The notes under the pieces: generated by a model
Told to the model about the DNA's origin: nothing
The model's input: the letters and a program-made list of their open reading frames with translations, nothing else
Databases searched by the model: none
Program-made: the position numbers and the translations under genes
Assembly: GCA_036703315.1 (NCBI GenBank)
Contig: DATNPH010000085.1
Span: forward strand, 1 to 46,375
Source of the DNA: DATNPH01 sp036703315
GTDB lineage: Bacteria > Cyanobacteriota > Cyanobacteriia > Cyanobacteriales > Coleofasciculaceae
Reading direction: 5' to 3'
DNA: 46,375 nucleotides
Part shown: one piece after another, positions 1-9,600 of the stretch
Layout: every line of letters starts with the position of its first letter
Numbering within the stretch: position 1 is the first letter of the stretch

Positions 1-308
1 GTTAGAACTCAAATTATTCTTTTATTTAAACAGTCCGGTCTAAAACTAAAATAATTGGCTGCCTCCGTGCCTACGGCAACCCGCTATCCCTCCCTAGGCT
101 GCTAACGCTGAGCCTAGGGACTCCCGCGTTACCGTTGAGAAGCCCCTTCCATATCATGTAGCGATTGGGAGGGGAGTATGTCACTCTTGCTTAACCAAGA
201 AGTGAATTTTACAACGGTAGTTTATTTAGCTAGTGGGCTACATTTCTGGCAGCCTGAGACTTGATATAATCGCCTCTCAGACAAAAGTCAGGGTTTTCAG
301 GAGGAGTC
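1..308. repeat. Gene-free left edge with palindromic repeat and argJ leader
   Basis: No gene is recognised here. Positions 91-100 (TCCCTAGGCT) and 111-120 (AGCCTAGGGA) form a perfect 10-bp inverted repeat with a 10-base loop, inside a GC-rich block at about 60-150 that looks like a cyanobacterial interspersed repeat. A TATAAT hexamer at 265-270 is a possible -10 element for argJ. I see no good -35 at the expected distance, so the promoter call is weak. Confidence 0.5.
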
Positions 309-1550
309 ATGTCAGACTGGCAGGAAATTACTGGTGGTGTTACCGCTCCCAGAGGTTATCGAGCAGCAGGAATTACCGCTGGTCTGAAACCGTCGGGACT
401 TCCAGATTTAGCATTAATTTTGTCAGATGTAGACGCGATCGCTGCTGGTGTCTTTACAACCAGTCACGTTCGTGCTGCCCCTGTAGACTATTGCCGCCAA
501 CGCCTGCAAGATAAAGCTAGCGCTCGTGCTATCTTGGTCAATGCTGGTCAAGCGAATGCAGCAACAGGTGAGCAAGGTTGGAAAGACGCGATTGAAAGTG
601 CTAAAGCTTTAGGTCAAGCGCTCAATATTTCTGCCGACTCGATCTTGGTAGCATCCACTGGTGTTATTGGTCAGCGAATCCGCATGGATGCCCTACTCTC
701 AGGAATTCCTCAGCTGGTTGCAGCTGCCTCGGAAACAGGTTCAGATTCAGCTGCCCAAGCCATTGTCACCACGGATTTAGTCACCAAATCCATTGCTCTA
801 GAAACGACCATTCATGATCGCCCCGTGCGGGTGGGTGGTATTTGCAAAGGCTCTGGAATGATTCATCCCAACATGGCAACTCTTCTTGCCTTTGTTACCT
901 GTGATGCTACCGTTTCTACCTCACTGTGGCAACAGATGTTGAGTCGGGCAGCAGACAAGAGTTTCAATCAAATTACTGTTGATGGGGATACCAGTACTAA
1001 TGACACGTTGATTGCTCTAGCCAATGGTCAATCCCGGACAGCGGCGATTACTGAAATGGGACCGGAAGCAGAAGAGTTAGAGGCGATGCTGACAGCCGTT
1101 TGTCAGCATTTAGCCAAAGCGATCGCACGGGATGGGGAAGGGGCAACCTGCTTGATTGAAGTACAAGTTACTGGCGCACCGGATGACAAAGCTGCTCGTC
1201 AGATTGCTAGAACCATCGCTGGCTCATCCCTGGTTAAATCGGCTATCTTCGGTCGTGACCCAAACTGGGGAAGGATTGCAGCAGCAGCGGGTCGTGCAGG
1301 TGTACTGTTTGAGCAGGAAAATCTCCGGATTCAGCTAGGGGATTTCTTACTAATGGAAAATGGTCAACCTCTAGCTTTTGATCGTGCAGCGGCTAGTGCT
1401 TATCTCAAACAAGCGGCAGCAGGGGCATATTTGAAAGAGGATACTGTCTTAATATCCATTACAGTTGGCAATGGCTCTGGTTCGGGTAAGGCTTGGGGCT
1501 GCGACTTGAGTTATGACTATGTGAAAATTAACGCTGAATATACGACTTGA
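309..1550 (+). CDS. argJ: Bifunctional ornithine acetyltransferase / N-acetylglutamate synthase ArgJ
   Basis: Cytoplasmic enzyme of the cyclic arginine pathway. It moves the acetyl group from N-acetylornithine to glutamate and, in bifunctional forms, also makes N-acetylglutamate from acetyl-CoA. At 413 residues it has the full family length. The self-cleavage site is visible in KGSGMIHPNMATLLAF: Ala190/Thr191, with the threonine becoming the N-terminal nucleophile of the beta chain. The ITVDGDTSTNDT block and the later FGRDPNWGR block are also conserved. The ATG follows a strong AGGAGGA ribosome binding site at 299-305. Whether the enzyme is mono- or bifunctional cannot be read from the sequence. 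No other arginine gene is adjacent. Confidence 0.97.
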   Translation: MSDWQEITGGVTAPRGYRAAGITAGLKPSGLPDLALILSDVDAIAAGVFTTSHVRAAPVDYCRQRLQDKASARAILVNAGQANAATGEQGWKDAIESAKALGQALNISADSILVASTGVIGQRIRMDALLSGIPQLVAAASETGSDSAAQAIVTTDLVTKSIALETTIHDRPVRVGGICKGSGMIHPNMATLLAFVTCDATVSTSLWQQMLSRAADKSFNQITVDGDTSTNDTLIALANGQSRTAAITEMGPEAEELEAMLTAVCQHLAKAIARDGEGATCLIEVQVTGAPDDKAARQIARTIAGSSLVKSAIFGRDPNWGRIAAAAGRAGVLFEQENLRIQLGDFLLMENGQPLAFDRAAASAYLKQAAAGAYLKEDTVLISITVGNGSGSGKAWGCDLSYDYVKINAEYTT

Positions 1551-1720
1551 GGGTGCGATCGCATCTAACAGTTGCCTAAGTCCTGAGAAATAAACACTCA
1601 GGGCATAGTATTTACGATTGTCACATACCATCAATGTGATGCTGCAAACATGACGCTGCCTTGGCTGACTGCTATATTGCAACAAGCTATGTATCTCCTG
1701 TCGTTCATTGAAGACAATCG

Positions 1721-3529
1721 ATGCGAAAGCTTTCAGCCAGTCGTCCTTTCGTGATTGCGCTTGTGTTGATTGTCTTCATCGCCCTTGTCTCAAGCGCCGG
1801 CCTTTTTGCCAAGCAACCAATCATGACATCTACACCTCAGTTACTAACTGACCCATTTTTGCAACTGCCCACTGAGACTTCAGTACGAGTGGTCTGGTTT
1901 ACTGAGTTTAAGGGGTCTCGCCATAGTGTCACCTACGGACAGAGATTGACGCGTACTGTTGTTGCAAACACAAGCAAACTTAGTCGTACACACGAAGACC
2001 AGCGATCGCATATCGGGAAGCAAACAGAAGATGGTCAGGTTTACAAAAAGCCAACGAGGCGAGACATCTGGCGTCATGAAGCTGAGGTTACTGGACTGAC
2101 TCTTGGTGATCGTATCCCTTATCAAGTGACAAGCGTGCACGAAGATGGGCAAAGTATCAGCAGTAATCAATTTACTCTGGCTGCGAAACCGAAACCCCAG
2201 ACAGCCCTAAAAATTCTGTTGACATCTGACCATCAGGTGATGCCGATGACTGCCGCAAATCTCCAGAAGGTGGTTGAAACCATTGGGCAAGTTGATGCTG
2301 TTTTTTTCGCGGGTGACTTGGTTAATGTTCCTGATCGCGCCTCAGAATGGTTTGATGATAATCGAGGCGGTGCCTTCTTTCCCTGTCTTCAGGGGCGGGC
2401 GCATTACGAACTCGATAAAGAAGGCATCAAAACCACTTACACGGGCGGTGCCTTGATTCAATATGCGCCATTATTTACAGCGATCGGTAATCACGAGGTG
2501 ATGGGGCGTTTTTCGATGGATAGCCCTTTAGGTGATCAGTTCAATGACGCCTATCCTCGTACTGCCGCTGATGCAATTTACAAAAAAAATGCCAAGCAAC
2601 TGAACCCCAACAATGACCCAAATTTACGCCAAGCTTGGCTAAAAGACAACTCCTTTAATATTGATACTTACAGCGAGATTTTCACCCTGCCTCAAAGCCA
2701 GTGTGGTGGGAAGAATTATTACGCCGTAACCTTTGGGGGTATCCGCTTGGTCGTACTGTACATTACAACTATTTGGAGAACACCTAACCTGGAGGCAGAG
2801 GCTAGAGGCAGGTATAGCGAACCAGAAAAAGACTTTAATAATTCAATAGCTTGGGGATACGGACAGCATATCTTTGAGCCAGTGCACCGGGGTAGTACAC
2901 AGTACAACTGGTTGCAGGCAGAACTCAAGAGCCAGGAGTTCAAGCAGGCGAAGTATAAGATTGTAATGTTTCACCATCCCCCCCATTCTCTGGGTGATAA
3001 TATTGTCCCTGCTTATACTGACCCAGTGCAGCTGATTGAGCGGGATGCACAGGGAAATATCAAAGCAGTACGTTACGAGTATCCCAAGGGAGACGATTAT
3101 ATTATTCGTGATGTTATGCCACTGTTGGAAGCGGCGGGTGTACAACTGGTTTTTTATGGGCACTCCCATTTGTGGAACCGCTTTGTAAGTGCTAGTGGAA
3201 TACACTTTTTGGAAACGTCTAATGTGGGCAACACTTACGGCGCTTACATGGGTGACAAGAAGCGATCCGTACCATCAGGCTATCACCCATACTATGCGGC
3301 TACAGGTGATCCAAATGGATTGCAACCGATGATTCCAACGCTTGCGCCGTTATTAGAAGATAACCAGCCCTTGCCTTACATAGCGAGTAATGAGATCACG
3401 GCTTTTAGTATCTTAGATACTGGTAGTGGTATAGTGAGCAGCTATCGCTTTGATACGCGATCGCCCAAATCAAAGGTTGTGAAATTTGATGAATTCAAAC
3501 TCGCTCAACCGATTAAAGCGTTGTTATAA
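1721..3529 (+). CDS. Exported purple-acid-phosphatase-like metallophosphoesterase
   Basis: A 602-residue calcineurin-like metallophosphoesterase, probably a periplasmic phosphomonoesterase or phosphodiesterase. Residues 1 to about 30 form a signal peptide or signal anchor (MRK, then a long hydrophobic run). Residues about 36-150 resemble the fibronectin-like N-terminal domain of purple acid phosphatases. The dinuclear metal motifs follow in order: SDH near 172, GD at 198-199, GNHE at 256-259, HH at 418-419 and GHSH at 480-483. An extracytoplasmic phosphatase fits the phosphonate locus further on in the theme of phosphorus acquisition, but it is about 20 kb away and I see no Pho box next to it. 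The substrate is unknown. The ribosome binding site before the ATG is weak. Confidence 0.88.
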   Translation: MRKLSASRPFVIALVLIVFIALVSSAGLFAKQPIMTSTPQLLTDPFLQLPTETSVRVVWFTEFKGSRHSVTYGQRLTRTVVANTSKLSRTHEDQRSHIGKQTEDGQVYKKPTRRDIWRHEAEVTGLTLGDRIPYQVTSVHEDGQSISSNQFTLAAKPKPQTALKILLTSDHQVMPMTAANLQKVVETIGQVDAVFFAGDLVNVPDRASEWFDDNRGGAFFPCLQGRAHYELDKEGIKTTYTGGALIQYAPLFTAIGNHEVMGRFSMDSPLGDQFNDAYPRTAADAIYKKNAKQLNPNNDPNLRQAWLKDNSFNIDTYSEIFTLPQSQCGGKNYYAVTFGGIRLVVLYITTIWRTPNLEAEARGRYSEPEKDFNNSIAWGYGQHIFEPVHRGSTQYNWLQAELKSQEFKQAKYKIVMFHHPPHSLGDNIVPAYTDPVQLIERDAQGNIKAVRYEYPKGDDYIIRDVMPLLEAAGVQLVFYGHSHLWNRFVSASGIHFLETSNVGNTYGAYMGDKKRSVPSGYHPYYAATGDPNGLQPMIPTLAPLLEDNQPLPYIASNEITAFSILDTGSGIVSSYRFDTRSPKSKVVKFDEFKLAQPIKALL

Positions 3530-3612
3530 CCTAATGTTATGAGAGGAACAGAGGGATAACAGATTTTCAGGCGTGATGGTGTACGTAGTTGTGGTGAAGA
3601 CTTCATCCTCTC

Positions 3613-4146
3613 TCAGCGACTTGAATGAAGCAAGAAAGTCTCTGAGGTATCGGAGTGGTTTTCTGACAGATAGTTTCTCCGGGCAAGCTTTACAGTTTTA
3701 GGTAGCAATCCAGCCAGTCGAGCTACTAATTCATCAGGAATTTTTTTCGTGGCTTCGGCTCCTATCCACTGGCTCAATTGATGCAAAATCAAAAAGGCTC
3801 GGCGCAAGGGAGCTTCTACCTGGACAATTTCCTGTAGCTGCTGACTGTAAGCCATGCGCTGCTGGAATGCTTGCTGACGTTCTGAGACGGCTGTTGGTGC
3901 ACAGAATTTTACCGTACCAATGACGTAAACTGAGGTGCAATTTACGTCAAGACTACTACCAACAACACCACCAGGACCAATAAAATCTGCATAAAACGGT
4001 TTTTGTAAGATAATTGCTCCCTGACAGTCAGTTGTTAAGGACAAGAACTGTCCGCTTTTAAAGAAGGAGAGTGGTAAAGACGCAGATCCAGACTCAACTT
4101 GTCTATTCAGCAACTTTACAAGAGCCGTGTGAGTATCGTTATGCAT
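3613..4146 (-). CDS. Hypothetical protein, possible Crp-like regulator
   Basis: About 177 residues from the ATG at 4146; a GTG at 4155 would add three. I do not recognise the family with certainty. The N-terminal half is beta-rich, with FLSLTTDCQGAIILQK resembling a small beta-barrel sensor. The C-terminal third is helical and basic: LRRAFLILHQLSQWIG, then a stretch containing DELVARLAGLLPKTVKLARR. That spacing recalls the C-terminal winged helix of Crp/Fnr-type regulators, but no cyclic-nucleotide phosphate-binding cassette is visible. It is convergent with the upstream phosphoesterase gene. Neither start has a clear ribosome binding site. It is likely a real gene because the frame is long and its composition is protein-like; the regulatory role is inferred. 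Confidence 0.6.
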   Translation of the reverse strand: MHNDTHTALVKLLNRQVESGSASLPLSFFKSGQFLSLTTDCQGAIILQKPFYADFIGPGGVVGSSLDVNCTSVYVIGTVKFCAPTAVSERQQAFQQRMAYSQQLQEIVQVEAPLRRAFLILHQLSQWIGAEATKKIPDELVARLAGLLPKTVKLARRNYLSENHSDTSETFLLHSSR

Positions 4147-4155
4147 ATATAGCAC

Positions 4156-4544
4156 CCAAGAGGAGAGAATTTATCGCCTAATGGGTTATATTTCTCAGAG
4201 AGCTGACACTTATGCAAAAACGGAGCAATAGCTGAGCTAGAACATCGATTCAGTAATCGGACAAATTAGGGAACTTGGGGAAGATACGGAAGGAGGGGAA
4301 GATATCTCCCTCATCTCCCCCCTTTAATGGTTTGCTTTACAGAAAATGGGGAGTGTGAGGCGGAAATTGAAAGCCCCAGTCATTTATGCGTGAGGTGAAA
4401 ATTTCCCCCTCACATCAACAATCGCCGCGGCAGGCGTGTTCTGCTTTTTTTTCGTGTTTATACGTGCGTGTAAACAGCTCAAGCGCTTTCAGCGCTTGGG
4501 TCATAGACGGGAGACTCCCATGCCTCAAGGCATGGGAGTGTCAA
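4156..4544. repeat. Gene-free region with IS200/IS605-like terminal hairpins
   Basis: No intact gene is seen. A short polypurine/polypyrimidine repeat lies at about 4268-4326. Three hairpins follow: GTGAGG/CCTCAC at 4390-4395 and 4408-4413; CAAGCGCT/AGCGCTTG at 4480-4487 and 4491-4498; and a perfect 11-bp stem at 4514-4524 and 4529-4539 with loop TCAA. Short subterminal hairpins of this kind mark the ends of IS200/IS605 elements, and the last also resembles the 3' end of a TnpB-associated RNA. No tnpA or tnpB frame lies between them, so this would be a deletion remnant or a non-autonomous derivative. Confidence 0.4.
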
Positions 4545-4751
4545 TTAGTCCAGCTTCAAGGCATTCACTGGCACTTCGTCCCAGGAACTAACGGTTCTCA
4601 AACGGGCGACCCAACCCGCTGATTTTTGCTCCTCAGTCAAATTTTGCTCAAATGACTCGTGACAATCCTTCGCCTGCTGTTCATCGCAACAGGCAATACA
4701 TGAATAGAGGAGACCAGACGGATCAATTTGTTCATTTACCCAAATAGTCAT
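4545..4751 (-). CDS. Small conserved hypothetical protein
   Basis: A 68-residue acidic cytoplasmic protein of unknown function. It carries a CIACC cysteine cluster near residues 18-22 and a conserved-looking C-terminal core, GWVARLRTVSSWDEVP. I believe this is a widespread small cyanobacterial family, from memory only. The ATG at 4751 is preceded by a GAGAGG ribosome binding site 6-7 bases upstream, which supports a real gene. Its stop codon lies only 6 bp from the outer hairpin of the IS200/IS605-like remnant, so its 3' end may have been set or trimmed by that element. It lies just downstream of the tandem-acetyltransferase gene on the same strand and may share its transcript. Confidence 0.65.
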   Translation of the reverse strand: MTIWVNEQIDPSGLLYSCIACCDEQQAKDCHESFEQNLTEEQKSAGWVARLRTVSSWDEVPVNALKLD

Positions 4752-4802
4752 AACGCCATCCTCTCAACCTGAAACGCATTGCTTGAAATCTTGAGTAGAC
4801 AT

Positions 4803-5828
4803 TCATTTTTCCATAAGCTGGTTGATGTTGCCAGAGGATGCTCCTGCTGCTAGCTGGATAAGAGAATCGCCACTCACCTGGCAAATACGCCAGTCGGGTA
4901 GTACTGAGACTCCCATACTCTCATAAAAGGCGATCGCCTGCTGATTCCAAACCTCAACCATCCACTCTACCCGCCCACAGCCGCGAGAAACCGCTAACTG
5001 AGCAAGGTAGGTAAGGATTGCCTTATCAATACCCTGATGTTGATAGTCTGGCAAAATAAACCAATCATCTATAAAAAGCCCAGGCTTAGTCAGAAACGTG
5101 GAATAGTTATAGAAAAACAAGGCAAAACCAACGGCTTGCTCTGCTTGTTCTGCCCAAATGGCTTCAGCTTTTATCTGGCTCCCAAATAAATGCTCTTGGA
5201 GCGCCTCAGCACTGCCAACAAGCGCATGGGATTGTTTATCAAACTCAGCTTTCTGTTGAATTAAGCGAAACAGCATCGGTACGTCATCTGGCACAACTGA
5301 ACGTAACGTTGATGTCGAGACTGTATCTGCTAATTGGATGAGGGAATCGCCACTGACGCGGCAAATCCGTCCATCATCCCGAATTACTGCTCCTATGCGG
5401 CGGTAAAATGCGATCGCGGGTTCATTCCAATCCAGCACACTCCATTCTAAATGCCCACAATCGCGAGAAACAGCTAACTGGGCAAGATAGGTAAAAATTT
5501 CTTGACCAATACCTTTGCGCCGAAATTCCGGAAGCACAAACAAGTCTTCCAGATAAATCCCTGGTTTGGTGAGAAACGTTGAGTAATTATGGAAAAACAA
5601 TGCAAATCCTACGGCTTGCCCCGCATACTCTGCGAGAATCGCCTCTATATAGGCTTGGGAACTGAATAGGTGTTCTTTGAGAGCATCAGCATTGCCGACA
5701 ACAGCGTGGCTGAGTTTCTCATACTCTGCCAGTGCCTGAATCAATTCAAATAGTACTGGTACGTCTGTTGGTGTTGCTGATCGTAAAGTTACCTCAAGCC
5801 TTGATTGTTCTTGTTGTGGGTACTTCAC
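4803..5828 (-). CDS. Tandem GNAT N-acetyltransferase (two fused domains)
   Basis: Two GNAT domains in one 341-residue chain, residues about 12-165 and about 172-330, that are clearly internal duplicates. Both contain a VPVLFELIQ/VPMLFRLIQ start, FALFF.NYSTFLTKPG, LTYLAQLAVSR and AFY near the end. They resemble the spermidine/diamine acetyltransferase branch. The first domain keeps an acetyl-CoA pyrophosphate-binding loop, RRKGIG. The second has QHQGID, which loses the final glycine, so it may be catalytically weak or structural. The start is GTG: a perfect AGGAGG lies 8 bases upstream, which decides it. The gene is divergent from hisG across about 75 bp. The acceptor substrate is unknown. Confidence 0.88.
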   Translation of the reverse strand: MKYPQQEQSRLEVTLRSATPTDVPVLFELIQALAEYEKLSHAVVGNADALKEHLFSSQAYIEAILAEYAGQAVGFALFFHNYSTFLTKPGIYLEDLFVLPEFRRKGIGQEIFTYLAQLAVSRDCGHLEWSVLDWNEPAIAFYRRIGAVIRDDGRICRVSGDSLIQLADTVSTSTLRSVVPDDVPMLFRLIQQKAEFDKQSHALVGSAEALQEHLFGSQIKAEAIWAEQAEQAVGFALFFYNYSTFLTKPGLFIDDWFILPDYQHQGIDKAILTYLAQLAVSRGCGRVEWMVEVWNQQAIAFYESMGVSVLPDWRICQVSGDSLIQLAAGASSGNINQLMEK

Positions 5829-5903
5829 AATTTTTACCTCCTAAGACGTTTGGGATAATCGGCTCTATGGTACTAAGAGACTTTACATAGAGCAAATTTT
5901 CTT

Positions 5904-6548
5904 ATGCTGACTGTTGCATTACCCAAAGGCGCACTTCTGAAAGATAGCATTAAGCTGCTGCAAGCCGTCGGCTTAGATTTCGGTGCCTTTCTTGACCCAA
6001 AAAGCCGCCAACTCCAGATTCAAGATCCTAGCGGCACAGCGAAAGCTTTGTTGGTACGAGCCCAGGATGTCCCAATTTACGTTGAATATGGTCAAGCTCA
6101 GTTGGGGATTGTCGGTTACGATGTCTTGCGGGAGAAGACTTCCCAGGTCGCCCACTTAGCTGACTTAGGATTTGGCAAATGTCGGATGTCAATAGCAGTA
6201 CGCGCTTCCAGCCCTTATCGACGGTCTTTGGAGCTGCCGCCCCACGGTCGTGTGGCATCGAAGTATGTTCACTGTGCCCGTGAATACTTCAACAACCTAG
6301 ATTTGCCAATGGAAATTGTTCCACTCTATGGTTCTGTGGAGCTTGGTCCAATCACTGGAATGTCAGAAGCCATTGTCGATTTAGTTTCGACAGGTCGTAC
6401 CTTAAAAGAGAACGGCTTAATTGAGATTGACATACTGTTTGAGAGTACAGCACGTCTGATTGCTCATCCCTTGAGTTATCGCCTTAATATCGATAATCTC
6501 AACCACTGGGTAACACAGTTGCAGGCATCGGCATTGAGTGCCGTCTAA
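5904..6548 (+). CDS. hisG: ATP phosphoribosyltransferase, short form (HisG)
   Basis: First enzyme of histidine biosynthesis: condenses ATP with PRPP to phosphoribosyl-ATP in the cytoplasm. At 214 residues this is the short form lacking the C-terminal ACT-like feedback domain. Such enzymes work as a hetero-octamer with HisZ, which is not in this window. The N-terminal LTVALPKGALL motif, IGIVGYDVLRE-type core and PRPP-binding loop (DLVSTGRTLKENGL) are present. The ATG is 75 bp from the divergent acetyltransferase start. No other his gene is adjacent, as is usual for dispersed cyanobacterial his genes. Confidence 0.96.
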   Translation: MLTVALPKGALLKDSIKLLQAVGLDFGAFLDPKSRQLQIQDPSGTAKALLVRAQDVPIYVEYGQAQLGIVGYDVLREKTSQVAHLADLGFGKCRMSIAVRASSPYRRSLELPPHGRVASKYVHCAREYFNNLDLPMEIVPLYGSVELGPITGMSEAIVDLVSTGRTLKENGLIEIDILFESTARLIAHPLSYRLNIDNLNHWVTQLQASALSAV

Positions 6549-6630
6549 GGCAAGAGGTTGGGAGATTGGGAAGTTTTCTCCCTCATCTCCCCCACCTCCC
6601 TAAACGGGCACTATTGGCAGGGGAGGTTTA

Positions 6631-9600
6631 TTACCAAGGATTGCCAATCATCGTGAAGGCAGACCAGTAATACGGATGTTCCAGTGTTTGATCCCCCAGT
6701 ACTACTAAATCTGGTGGCAAGGGAATCTCAGCATTGGGAGTACGCAGTTTACCTCCCTCTAAGCGCACTTGTCCTTTGAGCATCGCTATCTGAGCCTGCC
6801 GTAGCGCTTCCGCTTTAATGGGAGCTTTGCCTAACTGCTCATAGAAGGTGGTCATCAGCCCCAGCGTCCCTTGATCGCTAATAGACCAGAGACTCGCCAC
6901 GGCTGACTTGGCTCCTGCCAATACCGCTAATCCCGCAAAACCAAACTCTGCTTGCTCATCACCCAAAGCCGTGCGACAGGCACTTAGCACTAATAATTCC
7001 ACAGGTGGGCTACTCCAACCCAGCTTTCGTAATTGGTTGAGGCGCAATTGTGTGTCCCACAGTTGAATGTAGGAGTTACTCGGAGGCCCTGGCCTGAATT
7101 CACCATGAGTAGCTAGGTGAATAATGCCATATGGGTTTTGCTGTCGTGCTTGCTTGAGATTAGCTAGGGTGAAAGCGTTATTGAGGAAGGACTTGCCTTG
7201 CCATAGTCTCCCAACAATTGTTGACACTTCCACGGGCACCGCTGGTAAGGGCTTTTGTTCGGTAAATGTCGCGGCTCCCATTGCTAAAACTTGAGAATCT
7301 TTGATGTCCTTGTAAAGGGTATCAGTGAGACTAAGACTAGGCATCATACCAACGCTATAGCGCTCGATGAGAAATCCTTTTTCGTCCTGGAGAGCGGCGA
7401 TCGGCACAGAACGCAAGCCACTGTCCATGAGAAAGACGAGATTCTGGATTCCTCCTGTGTTTAAATCAGCTTCCAGAGGAGCTACCAACCACTTGTAAAG
7501 TTGCTTAGCTGAAGCCCGATAGTCACGAGGATTTCTGACGTTAGTGACTTGGCTGCGGAATTGTTGAGCAATTTTAAGAGCTAGCTTACGTGTCACGCCC
7601 TCTACCCGCTTCCGAATTGGTGTCTGTTTTGCGGTCACGAGCACTAGTTCAAGCTCGTCATCAGCGTGCAGTTGTGAATCTGCTAGGCGTTGTGTTGGTT
7701 GCTGTGCAAGCTGATTCGTCCCAAAGCTCTGAGAATTTGATAGCTTCAGGTTTTGTGATTCCTTTGAGAGATGCTGTGATTTGGTCTGTGTTGTTCCTGT
7801 CTCAGGGGCAACAGTTTGGGGAACAAAAGTCACATAAATAAATGCTGGTTTGATGCCTGTTGCTTTCTCAATTTCATTAAGAATATTACGCTCCTCATCT
7901 AGGCTTTTAATCCGTGTCGGTTGTAGACCGGCATACTGCTCGAATTGACGTGTGAAGGACTCGTCGATTTGAGCAACAATTGGGTCAATTTCAACGGGGG
8001 GTAGGTTATTAGCAAGCGGTAGTTCTGGTGGATAAGTCTCCTGAGGTAGTGGATTCTTCTGCAATGATGGTGGTGTTGGTGGAGGCTGTATCGGTGGTGG
8101 TGGCTGTATCGGTGGTGGTGGTGGCTGTATCGGTGGCGGTGGCTGTATCGGTGGTGGTGGTGGCGGTGGCGTAATGTTAATTGCTATCGATTGCGGAGCT
8201 GAAGAGGAAACGCGATCGCTCGCACTGATACTGAAAGCCTGAATTGAACCACTGGTACCCTGTGGAGGGGTATAGCTCAACGTCTCATTAACAGATACAC
8301 TCGTTCCGGGTTGTACTACAGTCCCATCTTGTCGCCTCAGCGTTCCTGCCGTAATCGAGCTAATGACAATGGTCGTCAGATCGCCATTAACATCGCCCAG
8401 AACTGGATTTAAAGCCGCCAAGGTGAACGTAATTGTTTGATTTTGTAGGGTAGTTAATTGTGAATTAACGGTCAGAGTTGGTGCTTGGTTAATAAAAGTG
8501 ATCGTAATACCATTGACAGCAGGATTATTGCCGAAAAGCAACGTGTTGTTATTTGGAATCTGGGTATTTGTACCGGGAATTACTCGTGGTGCAGAAAGAA
8601 GCACACCATTACCAGCAGCATTACGAGTATCAATAGCTCCTGCTGTTCCATTGTCAGTTGCGTTACCCAGAGAAAATCGAAAATTCTGTGGACCGCCACC
8701 GTGCTGAATTACAACAGAGCCTCCTTGATCGGTTCCCCTAGTACTGATAGTGGTGCTAGTCTCACCTATAAATCCTGTTCCCCGGACAACTCCAGTGTTG
8801 GTAATGATACTTACATTGCCACCTATACCTGCGTTGTTTCCAGCAACTGCATTAATCCCTTGGGTGTTTATGCTGGCAAAGCTAATATTGCCTCCAGCCT
8901 GTAAGTTGACTGGATTACCGATAGCAGCAAAGTTACTACTAGCAGAGGAATTAATAGCGCCTGCTATGATGTTGCCTCCAGCCTCTAAATTGACTGGACC
9001 ACCGACAGCGGAAATTCTTGCAAAGTTAGTACTAGCAGAGGAGTTGATCGTACCTGTTATGATATTGCCTCCTGCTTCTAAGGAGACATCACCCCCCCGA
9101 ATAGTAAGGTTTGTGTTACCACCAGGAGTAGTAGCAAAGGTATTAATGTTGCCTGTTTGAATATTGCCTCTAGCCTCTATAGTCACTGGGCCGCCTGTGA
9201 ATAGCGGAGCACCATACGCAGTACTAGAGCGAACAACGATATCACCATTAACGGTGACATTTCCAGGTAACGATGGTCCGCCTGCTGGATTGAAGATCGT
9301 TCCCAAAAACGTAGCAGGGGGCTGAGCAAAAATCGTGGTTAGATAGCCGAATAAAGGCTCTTGCAGAGCATCCACGCCAGCTCGCAGAATCAGTGCGGGC
9401 TGATTGGCTAAAATTTGAGCATCTGCTGAGCAAGCCGTTGGCACAACACAAATCGTGCGAAGATTTTCATCCCTACCCGTGATAGTGATATTTCCTGTAA
9501 CCGTGATACTCCCAAGCGTCTCAACCTTAAGTGATGGACCCGTGTAGGTGCCGAAGGTGACATCCTCAGTGGAGCTAATGATCGGGTCGTAGAGGGCGAC

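Noticed and set aside
1582..1602. CCTGAG/CTCAGG stem after argJ as a terminator
   Set aside because: The stem is only 6 bp and no T-run follows it.
8485..8904. Plus-strand open frames inside the CHAT gene (also at 8750-9160 and 7590-7841)
   Set aside because: They lie fully antisense to the repetitive beta-helix coding region and have no recognisable motifs or ribosome binding sites; they are frame shadows of a repeat-rich gene.
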